Source: Flavobacteriales bacterium (GTDB lineage: Bacteria > Bacteroidota > Bacteroidia > Flavobacteriales_D > Crocinitomicaceae). From it: a DNA stretch of 22,951 nucleotides. The notes under the pieces were generated by a model, which was not told where the DNA came from, searched no databases, and saw nothing but the letters and a program-made list of their open reading frames with translations. Numbering within the stretch: the first letter of the stretch is position 1; every line of letters starts with the position of its first letter. This document shows positions 8,673 to 16,438 of the stretch, one piece after another. The DNA is taken from the NCBI GenBank assembly GCA_947458985.1, contig CANHBA010000012.1:1-22951 (forward strand). The letters are read 5' to 3'. A program made the position numbers and the translations under genes.

Positions 8673-9494
8673 TTAGGCAAGTACGTTTGCGTCAATAACT
8701 TTGTCGAAGAAGGCAGAAAGTTCTTTGCCTTGATGTTCCTCAGCAAAATAAGGCAATTTGAGAATTGTAGCCGCATCGTAAAGCGCTTGTAAAGGAGCGT
8801 CTAGGACTTCGCTGGCAATATTAACGCCATCGCAATGTGATAAAATCACTTTGGTGAGGTTTTCACAGCTGGTGTCTTGGAGTGCTTCGGTGAGGTCGGC
8901 TGGGAAGCCATCGAAGTTGAGCTTTTCAGCGAAACGTGGGTCCCAGGGTTGGTCGAAGGTTTCGTTGTAAAGGCTATAAACTACTTTGGTTTCTTTGAAG
9001 TGCGGATCTTTATTGAAGATGAACTTGATGTACAAGGCCATAATGCCGGTAAGCCAGCCATGGCAATGAATGACGTCAGGTTGCCATCCGAGTTTTTTAA
9101 CGGTTTCGAGTACGCCGCGGCAAAAGAACATGGCGCGTTCGTCGTTGTCTGGGTGGAAGGTGCCGTCTTCTTCTTGCAAACAAGTTTTGCGTTTGAAGTA
9201 GTCGTCGTTGTCGATGAAGTAAACCTGCATTCTAGCTGCAGAAATAGATGCAACTTTGATGAGTAGCGGGTGGTCGTGGTCGTCGATAGAGATGTTGAGC
9301 CCTGAAAGACGAATGACTTCATGTAGTTGGTGGCGTCTTTCATTGATGGCGCCAAAGCGCGGTGTAAAGACACGGATTTCTTTACCAGCATCTTGAACTG
9401 CTTGTGAAATGCGACGTGCGCTTCCAGAAATTTCAGATTTGGGTAAAAAAGGAAAGATTTCTTGAGAAATAAATAGGATTTTCTTCTTTTCCAT
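8673..9494 (-). CDS. Half-length GlgA-like protein (GT5 N-terminal domain only)
   Basis: The 273-residue protein resembles the N-terminal Rossmann half of glycogen/starch synthase (GT5): KKILFISQEIFPF at the start, FTPRFGAINERRHQLHEVIR, YFIDNDDYFKRK, and PDVIHCHGWLTG (139-150), equivalent to the DVVHAHDWHT block of GlgA. Full-length GlgA has about 480 residues; the whole C-terminal nucleotide-sugar half is missing. The ADP-glucose loop KTGG of GlgA is replaced by KSEISG (19-24). The 3' end is clean, with no downstream remnant, so it looks like a settled short family rather than a decayed gene; similar short proteins are known to me from flavobacterial genomes. It is first in the operon with DUF4270, glmS and YfhO. 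Genuine glycogen synthase activity is doubtful. Confidence 0.8.
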   Translation of the reverse strand: MEKKKILFISQEIFPFLPKSEISGSARRISQAVQDAGKEIRVFTPRFGAINERRHQLHEVIRLSGLNISIDDHDHPLLIKVASISAARMQVYFIDNDDYFKRKTCLQEEDGTFHPDNDERAMFFCRGVLETVKKLGWQPDVIHCHGWLTGIMALYIKFIFNKDPHFKETKVVYSLYNETFDQPWDPRFAEKLNFDGFPADLTEALQDTSCENLTKVILSHCDGVNIASEVLDAPLQALYDAATILKLPYFAEEHQGKELSAFFDKVIDANVLA

Positions 9495-9511
9495 TTATAT
9501 AAGTATGGTAG

Positions 9512-9519
9512 CAAAATTA
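9512..9519 (-). promoter_or_regulatory. Bacteroidetes -7 box for the GlgA-like/DUF4270/glmS/YfhO operon
   Basis: Read on the minus strand this is TAATTTTG, a perfect fit to the TAnnTTTG -7 element of the Bacteroidetes primary sigma factor. It ends 17 bases before the ATG at 9494. No TTG lies at the usual 17-23 base spacing upstream, so only the -7 half is supported. Confidence 0.65.
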
Positions 9520-9550
9520 CGAAATAAACCTGAACTATCCTAAAAAGCAA

Positions 9551-9558
9551 TAGCTTTG
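9551..9558 (+). promoter_or_regulatory. Candidate -7 box for panC
   Basis: TAGCTTTG matches TAnnTTTG and lies 30 bases before the panC ATG. No good -33 TTG is seen at the right distance. It is back to back with the divergent box at 9512-9519 in the 94-base region between the two operons. Confidence 0.5.
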
Positions 9559-9588
9559 TCCGATTGAAACTGTAGAATAGACGAAGCC

Positions 9589-10434
9589 ATGCAGACCTTT
9601 GTTACCAGACAAGAAATAATCGAATGGCGCCAGCAGCTGCGCGGCGACCAAAAACAAATTGGTTTCGTTCCAACAATGGGCGCTTTACATCAAGGTCACT
9701 TGGCCTTGATCAAACGAGCTTGTTCGGAAAATGCAGCGGTGGTAGTTTCTATCTTCGTCAATCCAAAACAATTCAACCAAAACGCTGACTTACAAGCTTA
9801 TCCAAGAATGCTTGAAGCCGATTTAGCGCTGCTCAAGGGCCTTGAAAACCTCGTTATTTTTGCGCCAAATGAACAGGAAATGTATCCCAAAGATTTGCCC
9901 TTTTCGCCCATGCCTTTGGGTCGAATTGGACAACTTTTAGAAGGAGCGCACAGACCCGGTCATTTTGAAGGTGTGGTACATGTGGTGCATCATTTATTTG
10001 CATTGGTACAGCCAAAAAAAGCGTATTTCGGCCAAAAAGACTTCCAACAATTGGCTATTATTCGACTCTTGAATACTTTCTATGGCTTTGGAATTGACAT
10101 TATTGGTTGTGAAACCGTTCGCGAGGCCGACGGATTAGCAATGAGTAGCAGAAATCTAAGACTGAATGCACAGGAGCGTCAAAATGCATTAGCCATATCG
10201 CAAGCGCTGCACTTTGTTCAAAATTATGCAGGAAAAAGTACCGTTGAACAAATAAAAAAAGATGCCTGCGCAATCATAAAACAAGCCGGACTAACGATAG
10301 AATACCTAGAGATAGTAGACCCTTACACCCTAGAAAACTGTATTGAATGGCAGAAAGAACAGGTTTGTTGTGTGGCTGCCATTTGTGGTGAAGTACGCCT
10401 CATCGATAATATGTTGTGTGAATCGGTTCTTTGA
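9589..10434 (+). CDS. panC: Pantothenate synthetase (pantoate--beta-alanine ligase)
   Basis: PanC joins pantoate and beta-alanine using ATP to make pantothenate, the coenzyme A precursor. The 281 residues are a normal length. FVPTMGALHQGHLALI (26-41) contains the HxGH nucleotide-binding signature (34-37); FVNPKQFN, EGAHRPGHFEGVVHVV, YFGQKDFQQ and the KMSKS-equivalent MSSRNLRL (from residue 185) are all present, so it should be active. It is the first gene of a rightward set with panD, which supplies its beta-alanine substrate, and rfaE2. The ATG at 9589 gives the standard N terminus. Confidence 0.97.
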   Translation: MQTFVTRQEIIEWRQQLRGDQKQIGFVPTMGALHQGHLALIKRACSENAAVVVSIFVNPKQFNQNADLQAYPRMLEADLALLKGLENLVIFAPNEQEMYPKDLPFSPMPLGRIGQLLEGAHRPGHFEGVVHVVHHLFALVQPKKAYFGQKDFQQLAIIRLLNTFYGFGIDIIGCETVREADGLAMSSRNLRLNAQERQNALAISQALHFVQNYAGKSTVEQIKKDACAIIKQAGLTIEYLEIVDPYTLENCIEWQKEQVCCVAAICGEVRLIDNMLCESVL

Positions 10435-10444
10435 TGTAATTTTG
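10414..10444 (+). promoter_or_regulatory. Candidate promoter for panD
   Basis: TTG at 10414-10416, a 20-base spacer, then TAATTTTG at 10437-10444, a full match to the TTG-N17-23-TAnnTTTG pattern. The first part lies within the end of panC. It suggests panD-rfaE2 can be transcribed independently of panC. Confidence 0.6.
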
Positions 10445-10446
10445 CC

Positions 10447-10460
10447 GCGCTACAAAGCGC
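10447..10460 (+). other. Small hairpin in the panD leader
   Basis: GCGCT (10447-10451), loop ACAA, AGCGC (10456-10460): a perfect 5-base-pair GC-rich stem. It sits just after the panD -7 box and 7 bases before the ATG, so it would be at or near the extreme 5' end of the message. No U-run follows, so it is not a terminator. Confidence 0.4.
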
Positions 10461-10467
10461 TAAAGTT

Positions 10468-10818
10468 ATGTTCATCAACGTCCTCAAATCAAAAATTCAT
10501 CGGGTACGCGTAACGCAAGCCGACCTCAACTACATCGGCAGTATCACCATCGATGAAGACCTCATGGATGCCGCCAACCTCATCGAAGGTGAGCGCGTTC
10601 AGATTGTCAATATCAATAATGGTGAGCGCTTCGAAACCTACGTCATCAAAGGTGAGCGCCAAACAGGCATGATCTGCCTCAATGGCCCAGCCGCGAGAAA
10701 AGTAGCCATTAACGACATCATCATTATCATTGGTTACGCTATGCTAGAGTTCGAAGAAGCCAAAAGCTTTAAGCCTTCTTTGGTGTTCCCGAACGAGCAA
10801 ACCAACCTGCTCTCCTAA
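10468..10818 (+). CDS. panD: Aspartate 1-decarboxylase
   Basis: PanD decarboxylates aspartate to beta-alanine, the second substrate of PanC encoded just upstream. The 116-residue proenzyme has the canonical self-cleavage site Gly24-Ser25 within LNYIGSITID; cleavage creates the pyruvoyl cofactor from Ser25. KSKIHRVRVTQADLNY and GERVQIVNINNGERFETYVI, and the NGPAAR block with the tail IIIGYAMLEFEEAKSFKP, are typical of the family. It lies 33 bases after panC, with its own candidate promoter and a small leader hairpin, and 4 bases before rfaE2. Confidence 0.97.
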   Translation: MFINVLKSKIHRVRVTQADLNYIGSITIDEDLMDAANLIEGERVQIVNINNGERFETYVIKGERQTGMICLNGPAARKVAINDIIIIIGYAMLEFEEAKSFKPSLVFPNEQTNLLS

Positions 10819-10822
10819 ATTC

Positions 10823-11338
10823 ATGAGCCAGCGCCTTACAAACCTCCAAAACAAAATCTTGAGTTGGGAAGAAGCCCAACGCAGAAGAAATATTTGGGCT
10901 TTGAAGGGCGAGACTGTCGCATTTACCAACGGTTGTTTTGATATTTTGCACTTAGGTCATGTGAGTTATCTTGCGCAGGCCGCAGATACGGCCAAACACC
11001 TTATTGTGGCGATCAATACAGACCTTTCGGTTAGGGCACTCGAAAAAGCGCCTAACAGACCTATCAATTCTGAAATGGCAAGAGCAATGGTGCTTGCCGC
11101 ACTTAGTTGCGTTGACAACATTGTATTTTTTGAGCAAAATACACCTTTAGAAATTATTGAAACCTTGCGTCCTGATATCCTATTGAAAGGTGCAGATTAC
11201 AGCGCCGAACAAAACAATCCTTTGGCAAAAGATTATATTGTCGGGTCGGATATCGTCAAGGCCTACGGTGGGCTTGTTCAAACCATTCCTTTTGTAGAAG
11301 GTTATTCAACAACTGGCATCCTAGCCAAGGGAATATAA
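10823..11338 (+). CDS. rfaE2: D-glycero-beta-D-manno-heptose 1-phosphate adenylyltransferase (stand-alone RfaE2/HldE C-terminal type)
   Basis: The 171-residue cytidylyltransferase-fold protein transfers AMP to heptose-1-phosphate, giving ADP-heptose for lipopolysaccharide core. FTNGCFDILHLGHVSYL (34-50) has the HxGH motif at 43-46; LIVAINTDLSVRALE, RPDILLKGADYS, IVGSDIVKAYGGLVQTIPF and the tail GYSTTGIL are the characteristic blocks of the RfaE domain II family. In Enterobacteria this domain is fused to a sugar kinase (HldE); here it stands alone, as is usual in Bacteroidetes, and the kinase is not in this window. It is probably co-transcribed with panD. It ends one base before the stop of the convergent AsmA-like gene. 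Confidence 0.88.
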   Translation: MSQRLTNLQNKILSWEEAQRRRNIWALKGETVAFTNGCFDILHLGHVSYLAQAADTAKHLIVAINTDLSVRALEKAPNRPINSEMARAMVLAALSCVDNIVFFEQNTPLEIIETLRPDILLKGADYSAEQNNPLAKDYIVGSDIVKAYGGLVQTIPFVEGYSTTGILAKGI

Positions 11339-11339
11339 A

Positions 11340-13964
11340 CTAACCGCCAATCTTCACATTCACCTCAGCTCCTTGCTGTTGTTCTTGTTTCCACTTTTCG
11401 AGCTTCTGTTGTAATTTACTGCTTTTTTCAGGGGTTGCCTTGGAATTCACTTGCGTTTTTGCAGGAGTTTCATTGGTATTGAATTTGAGCTTGATGGTTT
11501 CATGCGGAGTTTTTTCAGCCTGATACGTCCCTACACTTGGGTCGTTTTGATAGAGGCCAAATGCCGTTTTGAGCATTTCCTTAGACTCTTGCTTGCTTTG
11601 CTCAAACTGCTGTTGAGCTGCTTCTTTTTTGCCCTTTTGATCCCAGCTCACTTTCGGGTCGTTTAGGTTACCGCTGATGCGAACAAATAAACGCAAACCC
11701 GTACCATCGTCCATGATTTCGCCAAACTCGCTTTGGGTTTCTTGCACCATTAAATCGCGTAAACGCAAGCCAATAGCATAATCGATGTCGTGGTCAAAAC
11801 TGTGCTGCCCAACTAAGTCTAGATCTAGGGCCGAAGAGCTGATATGCATTTTTTTAAAGCGCAATTGCCGCTCCGCAATTGTAAAGGTGTTTTCTAATGT
11901 TTCAAATCTGACATCTTTAAGTTTTTGTTGCAAGGCCGCCTGGTTTTTTGCACCAAGAATGGCCCTGCCTTTTCCAAAAGTGAGACTGCTTGCAAGATCT
12001 TGCAGAATTGGAGCATGATAAAGGCGGCCGTTGTCAATGCGGCAATGGATTTGAGCGCGCAAACTGGCTTCATCGAGGCCCTTGTAGAAATCGTACTTTG
12101 TATTGACATCGAATTCAAAATTTCCCTTGCCTGCAAGTTGCTCATTGGTGAGCACAGACTGATCAAAATTATCCCATTGCTTGAAAAAAGCACTCAGCTC
12201 TACTTGCCTTGCAGATCCGTTCGTTGAAATTGCAAATTTACAGGGCGAATCTTCCTTCAGTTGAACCTGACCTTGCCAACGCCCCTGCACATGTCCGAAT
12301 TGGAGCTTGCTCAACAACAATTGCCGTGAACTTAACGACAGCGCGCCGCTCAACTGCTGAAATTCTTTGTGGTCATACATCAAAGTTTTAATTTCAAATG
12401 GGAGACGCAAATCCAAGCTGGAAGGCAAGATCCAGTCTCTTTCTTTGGAGGCAGATTTCGCGTCAAAATCAGAGATGTCAAGCAAGGCGCTTTGTAACGA
12501 ACCCGTGATGAGCAGCGGAGCTTCCTGCGTGAGGCGCTGCATGAATGCCGGTATTTTGGCCTCCAATTGAAAAGCACTTTTGCCGATTTCTGCTTTGAAT
12601 TGATGAATGCTGAGGTCTTCTTTGGTGAAATCTATGTTGCTACTGACCGAATGAAAGCGCTTTTTAAAATCAGCAAGCTGAAGATGTGGCGCACGAATAG
12701 CTACATTTCCTATTAATGCATTGGTTTGCCATTCTTGCGCCGCATTTTGTGCAAATTGCCCATTGATACGCAGTTTGGCAACACCTTTCATTTCTTCGAC
12801 TGCAGCTATCGGATACACCGCCTGCACCAAAGCCAATGGGATGTCGCCACCTGCTTTGATTTGCAATTGCGGTTTGAGAAAATCTTGCAGCGCTAGCTGG
12901 CCTGCAAACTGAGCGCCTTGGCTTTTAAAACCAAAACGGTCAATAAGGAGCTGGTCTGTTGGGAGGTTTTTATAGGAACCAAAACACTGTAAATCTTTGA
13001 TTTTTGCACCAAATGTAGGCTCCGTAAGCATGCCGTCTTTGATGTTAAAATACGCTTCCACTGAAGGGCTTTTGAGGTCTGGCGTAGATTGATAATGCAA
13101 CTGGAAGTCAACTGTTCCTTCGGCTTTCAGTTGTTGAAGGGAAGACAAATTTGCTGGGCTCAGCGTCTTGACAAGTTGCAATAAGGACAGTTGCTCAGTG
13201 CGGATATCTACGGTGCTTGTCAGTGGGCTAAAGTCTCCGTCTATTAAAAATGGTAAGTTGGCAATTTTGATCTGAGCTTGCGGGAGCTTGATGGTATTTT
13301 GAACTTGGTCTACCAAGAGTGCGATGTCAAAATCGAGAGGTTGGTTTTGCAGCAAGACCACTTGGCCCTTTTTGATTTTTTTGAGCTGCACAGCGCCCGA
13401 GGCTTTTAGTGTTGTTTTTTGGTCCGAAAAATGACCTGATAAAGTGGCGCTATGGATGTCAGCACTGTAAAATTGGACATTTTTTTGGTCTGTATAGCGC
13501 AAACGCAATTCTTCAAGAAAGATGGATTCGAGTTCTAGATTGAATGCCGATGAACCCTCAGTACTTTGCTTGAAAATATCGTAATTCGCATTGCCCTTTT
13601 GATCTTCTTTAATTTTGGCTATCCCGTTGAAGGCAGAAATTTGTTGGATTTGGTAAGTGCCGCTGAAAATATCAAAAGGATTAAACCGTAAGCTAATTTG
13701 TTGGGCATGGAGGAGTGTATCGGTTTTTTGGAGCGGATCGGCAATGAGGACATCATTAAAAGCTACGCTCAGGCGAGGAAAAGTGCGCCAAAAATGTAAG
13801 TCGATTGCGCGGACTTGCACCGGAACCTTCAGATAGGTATTAGCTTCAGCTACTACCTTTTTGATGATGCGGTCCTCGAAAACAAACAGCACCAAAGAGA
13901 TGCTGGCCATCAGGATTAAAATCATCAAAAAAATACGCTTCAAAAGCCGCCACCAGAATTTCAT
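11340..13964 (-). CDS. AsmA-like family membrane-anchored envelope protein
   Basis: The 874-residue protein starts with basic residues and one membrane helix (about 10-29), then a long periplasmic beta-rich body, and ends in a charged, glutamine-rich tail with likely coiled coil (about 770-870). The first 120 residues (VQVRAIDLHFWRTFPRLSVAFNDVLIAD, ISLRFNPFDIFSG) and the later QLRFKKMHISSSALDLDLVG and LFVRISGNLNDPKVSW blocks match the AsmA/TamB-like family. These proteins are thought to bridge the periplasm and move phospholipids or help outer-membrane assembly; the role here is not known. It is a single gene, convergent with rfaE2 and divergent from lysS. I found no good -7 box before it. 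Confidence 0.8.
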   Translation of the reverse strand: MKFWWRLLKRIFLMILILMASISLVLFVFEDRIIKKVVAEANTYLKVPVQVRAIDLHFWRTFPRLSVAFNDVLIADPLQKTDTLLHAQQISLRFNPFDIFSGTYQIQQISAFNGIAKIKEDQKGNANYDIFKQSTEGSSAFNLELESIFLEELRLRYTDQKNVQFYSADIHSATLSGHFSDQKTTLKASGAVQLKKIKKGQVVLLQNQPLDFDIALLVDQVQNTIKLPQAQIKIANLPFLIDGDFSPLTSTVDIRTEQLSLLQLVKTLSPANLSSLQQLKAEGTVDFQLHYQSTPDLKSPSVEAYFNIKDGMLTEPTFGAKIKDLQCFGSYKNLPTDQLLIDRFGFKSQGAQFAGQLALQDFLKPQLQIKAGGDIPLALVQAVYPIAAVEEMKGVAKLRINGQFAQNAAQEWQTNALIGNVAIRAPHLQLADFKKRFHSVSSNIDFTKEDLSIHQFKAEIGKSAFQLEAKIPAFMQRLTQEAPLLITGSLQSALLDISDFDAKSASKERDWILPSSLDLRLPFEIKTLMYDHKEFQQLSGALSLSSRQLLLSKLQFGHVQGRWQGQVQLKEDSPCKFAISTNGSARQVELSAFFKQWDNFDQSVLTNEQLAGKGNFEFDVNTKYDFYKGLDEASLRAQIHCRIDNGRLYHAPILQDLASSLTFGKGRAILGAKNQAALQQKLKDVRFETLENTFTIAERQLRFKKMHISSSALDLDLVGQHSFDHDIDYAIGLRLRDLMVQETQSEFGEIMDDGTGLRLFVRISGNLNDPKVSWDQKGKKEAAQQQFEQSKQESKEMLKTAFGLYQNDPSVGTYQAEKTPHETIKLKFNTNETPAKTQVNSKATPEKSSKLQQKLEKWKQEQQQGAEVNVKIGG

Positions 13965-14025
13965 AATCCTCTAACGAATAAATGGCCTATACGTTGCAAA
14001 CAAAGCCTAGAATTTTTTTTAGCCC

Positions 14026-14033
14026 TATCTTTG
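14026..14033 (+). promoter_or_regulatory. -7 box for lysS
   Basis: TATCTTTG matches TAnnTTTG exactly and ends 19 bases before the lysS ATG. The nearest upstream TTG (13994) is 29 bases away, outside the normal spacing, so no -33 element is claimed. Confidence 0.55.
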
Positions 14034-14052
14034 TGGTCTCAATAGTATACCC

Positions 14053-15756
14053 ATGAGTCATTCAGAACTTTCCGAACAAGAACTTTTACGCCGCGAATCG
14101 CTTCAAAAATTGCGCGACCTCGGCATTGATCCGTATCCAGCAGCTCTCTATCCTGTAGATGCGTTTGCAGCAGATATCAAAGCGCAATTCGAAGACGGTA
14201 AACAGGTTTGTTTGGCTGGGCGTATGCTCTCGCAGCGCATTATGGGTAAAGCATCTTTTGCTGAAATCCAAGATGCCTCTGGCCGAATCCAGGTTTATTT
14301 TAACCGCGACGAACTCTGTCCTGGAGAAGACAAAACGCTTTACAACGAGGTTTTCAAAAAACTCCTCGACCTCGGCGACTTTATCGGTGTAAGAGGTGTT
14401 GTATTCAAAACACAAGTAGGCGAAATCTCCGTTCATGTCACTGAATTTCAATTACTCAGCAAATCTTTGCGTCCGCTACCCCTACCAAAAACCGATGCAT
14501 CCGGTGTTGTTCACGACGCCTTTACAGACCCAGAATTGCGCTACCGCCAACGCTACGTAGACCTCGTAGTGAACCGCCACGTCAAAGACGTTTTCATCAA
14601 AAGAACTAAGCTTTTCAATGCCATGCGCGCCTTTTTCAACCGCGCTGGTTACATGGAAGTTGAAACACCTGTTTTACAGGCCATACCTGGTGGCGCTTCG
14701 GCAAAGCCTTTCATGACGCATCACAACGCCCTAGACATTCCGCTTTACATGCGTATTGCCAACGAGCTTTACCTCAAAAGACTGATTGTTGGTGGTTTTG
14801 ATGGCGTTTATGAATTTTCTAAGAATTTCCGCAACGAAGGTATGGACCGCACCCACAACCCAGAATTTACCGCTATGGAAATTTATGTGGCCTACAAAGA
14901 CTACAACTGGATGATGGACTTCACCGAACAACTCCTCGAGTTTTGTGCGTTGGAAGTAAACGGAACTACAATTGCGCCATTCGGAGACCACACCATCGAT
15001 TTCAAAGCGCCTTACAAGCGCGTTACCATGCGTCAATCTATCATCGATTTTACGGGCTTTGACATTGCTGGTAAAACAGAAGACGAACTGCGCGCAGCAG
15101 CCAAAGGCATGGGCATCGAGGTAGACGAAACAATGGGTACAGGCAAGCTCATCGACGAAATTTTTGGTGGCAAATGCGAAGGAAATTACATCCAACCGAC
15201 ATTTATTACGGACTACCCCAAAGAAATGTCGCCGCTTTGTAAAGTACACCGCGACGACCCAAGCCTCACCGAACGTTTTGAACTCATGGTTTGCGGTAAA
15301 GAAGTCGCTAATGCCTACTCCGAGCTCAACGATCCGATCGACCAACGCGAGCGCTTCGAAGAACAACTCAAGCTCCAAGAGCGCGGCGACGACGAAGCCA
15401 TGTTCATTGACCAAGACTTCCTACGTGCGCTTGAATACGGCATGCCGCCAACAAGCGGTTTGGGCATCGGCATGGACCGCCTCATTATGTACCTCACCAA
15501 CAACGCTTCTATTCAAGAGGTATTGTTCTTCCCTCAAATGCGCCCAGAAACACAGGGTCCAAAAATAGTCCTCAACGAAACCGAGACCGCCATTTTTGAA
15601 AAAATGCAAAGCGAAAAACAATTGTTGTTAGGTGAATTACGCGCTCATTTTGAAATCAGCAATAAAGTTTGGGACACCTCTCTCAAAACCTTGACTAAAA
15701 ATCAATTACTCACCGTATTTAAAGAAGGTGATTTGCTTTTGGTGAAATTGAACTAA
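14053..15756 (+). CDS. lysS: Lysyl-tRNA synthetase, class II
   Basis: LysRS attaches lysine to tRNA-Lys. The 567-residue protein has an N-terminal OB-fold anticodon-binding domain (about 50-150, with GRMLSQRIMGKASFAEIQD) and a class II catalytic core. Motif 1 lies in the FNRAGYMEVETPVLQ region, motif 2 is FRNEGMDRTHNPEF (259-272) and motif 3 is GLGIGMDR (469-476). Compared with the 505-residue E. coli enzyme there is an extra C-terminal tail of about 68 residues after FFPQMRPE (roughly 500-567), which I recognise as usual in Bacteroidetes LysRS; its function is unclear. The gene appears monocistronic, with its own -7 box and a strong terminator hairpin just after the stop. Confidence 0.97.
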   Translation: MSHSELSEQELLRRESLQKLRDLGIDPYPAALYPVDAFAADIKAQFEDGKQVCLAGRMLSQRIMGKASFAEIQDASGRIQVYFNRDELCPGEDKTLYNEVFKKLLDLGDFIGVRGVVFKTQVGEISVHVTEFQLLSKSLRPLPLPKTDASGVVHDAFTDPELRYRQRYVDLVVNRHVKDVFIKRTKLFNAMRAFFNRAGYMEVETPVLQAIPGGASAKPFMTHHNALDIPLYMRIANELYLKRLIVGGFDGVYEFSKNFRNEGMDRTHNPEFTAMEIYVAYKDYNWMMDFTEQLLEFCALEVNGTTIAPFGDHTIDFKAPYKRVTMRQSIIDFTGFDIAGKTEDELRAAAKGMGIEVDETMGTGKLIDEIFGGKCEGNYIQPTFITDYPKEMSPLCKVHRDDPSLTERFELMVCGKEVANAYSELNDPIDQRERFEEQLKLQERGDDEAMFIDQDFLRALEYGMPPTSGLGIGMDRLIMYLTNNASIQEVLFFPQMRPETQGPKIVLNETETAIFEKMQSEKQLLLGELRAHFEISNKVWDTSLKTLTKNQLLTVFKEGDLLLVKLN

Positions 15757-15769
15757 AATTCTGTTTACG

Positions 15770-15796
15770 TTACTCCGCAAATAAATTGCGGAGTAA
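15770..15796. terminator. Bidirectional terminator hairpin shared by lysS and the RNA methyltransferase gene
   Basis: TTACTCCGCAA (15770-15780), loop ATAAA, TTGCGGAGTAA (15786-15796): a perfect 11-base-pair stem between two convergent genes. It begins 14 bases after the lysS stop and lies 11 bases from the stop of the minus-strand gene. The U-run is weak on both strands. Confidence 0.8.
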
Positions 15797-15806
15797 AACC
15801 AAAGAT

Positions 15807-16349
15807 TTAAATATACTTTTTGGCGAACTCCCAAAGTACAATGCCTGCACAGACGCTTACATTCAAGCTGTGTTTGGTGCCGAATTGCGGAATTTCAATG
15901 ATATGATCTGCACGGTCTAGAGCAGCTTGGTCTACGCCATCAACCTCATTTCCAAATACCAAAGCAAAACCTTCAGCTGTTAACTCGCCTACATCTTGCA
16001 ATAAAGTCGTTTCTACAGCTTGTTCTACTACACAAATGGCGTAACCACGTGCTTTGAGTTCGTCTAGCGCAGCCATTAAAGATGCGCGGTACTCCCAGCG
16101 GATAGTTTCTGTAGCACCAAGTGCTGTTTTGTGGATATCGCGGTGAGGTGGCTGGGCGGTAATGCCACATAAATAAATGAGCTCCACATTAAAGGCATCG
16201 GCTGTTCTAAAAAAAGAACCTATGTTGTTGAGCGAGCGAATGCTGTCTAAAACCAACACAAGCGGGAACTTTTTTTGCGCTATAAAGTCCTCATCACTTA
16301 CGCGATTGAGTTCCCAGAGCATTAGTTTTTTTGTGGGGCTTGCTGACAT
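15807..16349 (-). CDS. SpoU/TrmH-family RNA 2'-O-methyltransferase
   Basis: The 180-residue protein has all three SpoU (SPOUT class) motifs. Motif 1 is VLDSIRSLNNIGSFFRTAD (33-51) with the catalytic-type arginine, motif 2 is LVFGNEVDGV (130-139), and motif 3 is IPQFGTKHSLNVSV (153-166), the knotted S-adenosylmethionine site. Such enzymes methylate the ribose 2'-OH of a tRNA or rRNA nucleotide. The protein is short, with no extra N-terminal RNA-binding domain, so the target (for example tRNA G18 or an rRNA site) cannot be told from sequence. It is a single gene, divergent from mutS. Confidence 0.9.
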   Translation of the reverse strand: MSASPTKKLMLWELNRVSDEDFIAQKKFPLVLVLDSIRSLNNIGSFFRTADAFNVELIYLCGITAQPPHRDIHKTALGATETIRWEYRASLMAALDELKARGYAICVVEQAVETTLLQDVGELTAEGFALVFGNEVDGVDQAALDRADHIIEIPQFGTKHSLNVSVCAGIVLWEFAKKYI

Positions 16350-16368
16350 CTTTAGCTCAAAAATACTG

Positions 16369-16398
16369 CAAAATTGTGGAAAAGTAGCCCAAAGTCAA
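16369..16398 (-). promoter_or_regulatory. Candidate promoter for the RNA methyltransferase gene
   Basis: On the minus strand, TTG (16398-16396), a 19-base spacer, then CAATTTTG (16376-16369), one mismatch from TAnnTTTG. It ends 19 bases before the ATG at 16349 and lies back to back with the mutS box. Confidence 0.45.
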
Positions 16399-16412
16399 GG
16401 GCGAAAAAGGCC

Positions 16413-16420
16413 TATCTTTA
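16413..16420 (+). promoter_or_regulatory. Candidate -7 box for mutS
   Basis: TATCTTTA differs from TAnnTTTG only in the last base and ends 18 bases before the GTG start. No TTG is seen at the right -33 distance. Its position supports the GTG start. Confidence 0.4.
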
Positions 16421-16438
16421 CTCATCTAAAAAATACAA

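Noticed and set aside
8669..8776. N-terminal extension of the DUF4270 gene to an ATG at 8776
   Set aside because: It would overlap the GlgA-like gene and place 36 residues before a textbook lipoprotein signal.
8673..9494. Reading the GlgA-like gene as a recent truncation or frameshift of full glgA
   Set aside because: No C-terminal GT-B remnant follows in any frame; the next gene starts 4 bases later with its own signal peptide.
10588..10659. Three direct copies of GGTGAGCGC in panD at 10588, 10621 and 10651
   Set aside because: Each encodes Gly-Glu-Arg in the panD frame at positions where the family has such residues; no repeat array outside the coding sense.
14731..15414. Long open frame antisense to lysS (227 codons)
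   Set aside because: It lies wholly opposite the motif-bearing lysS core; its product has no recognisable domain and it is explained by lysS codon use.
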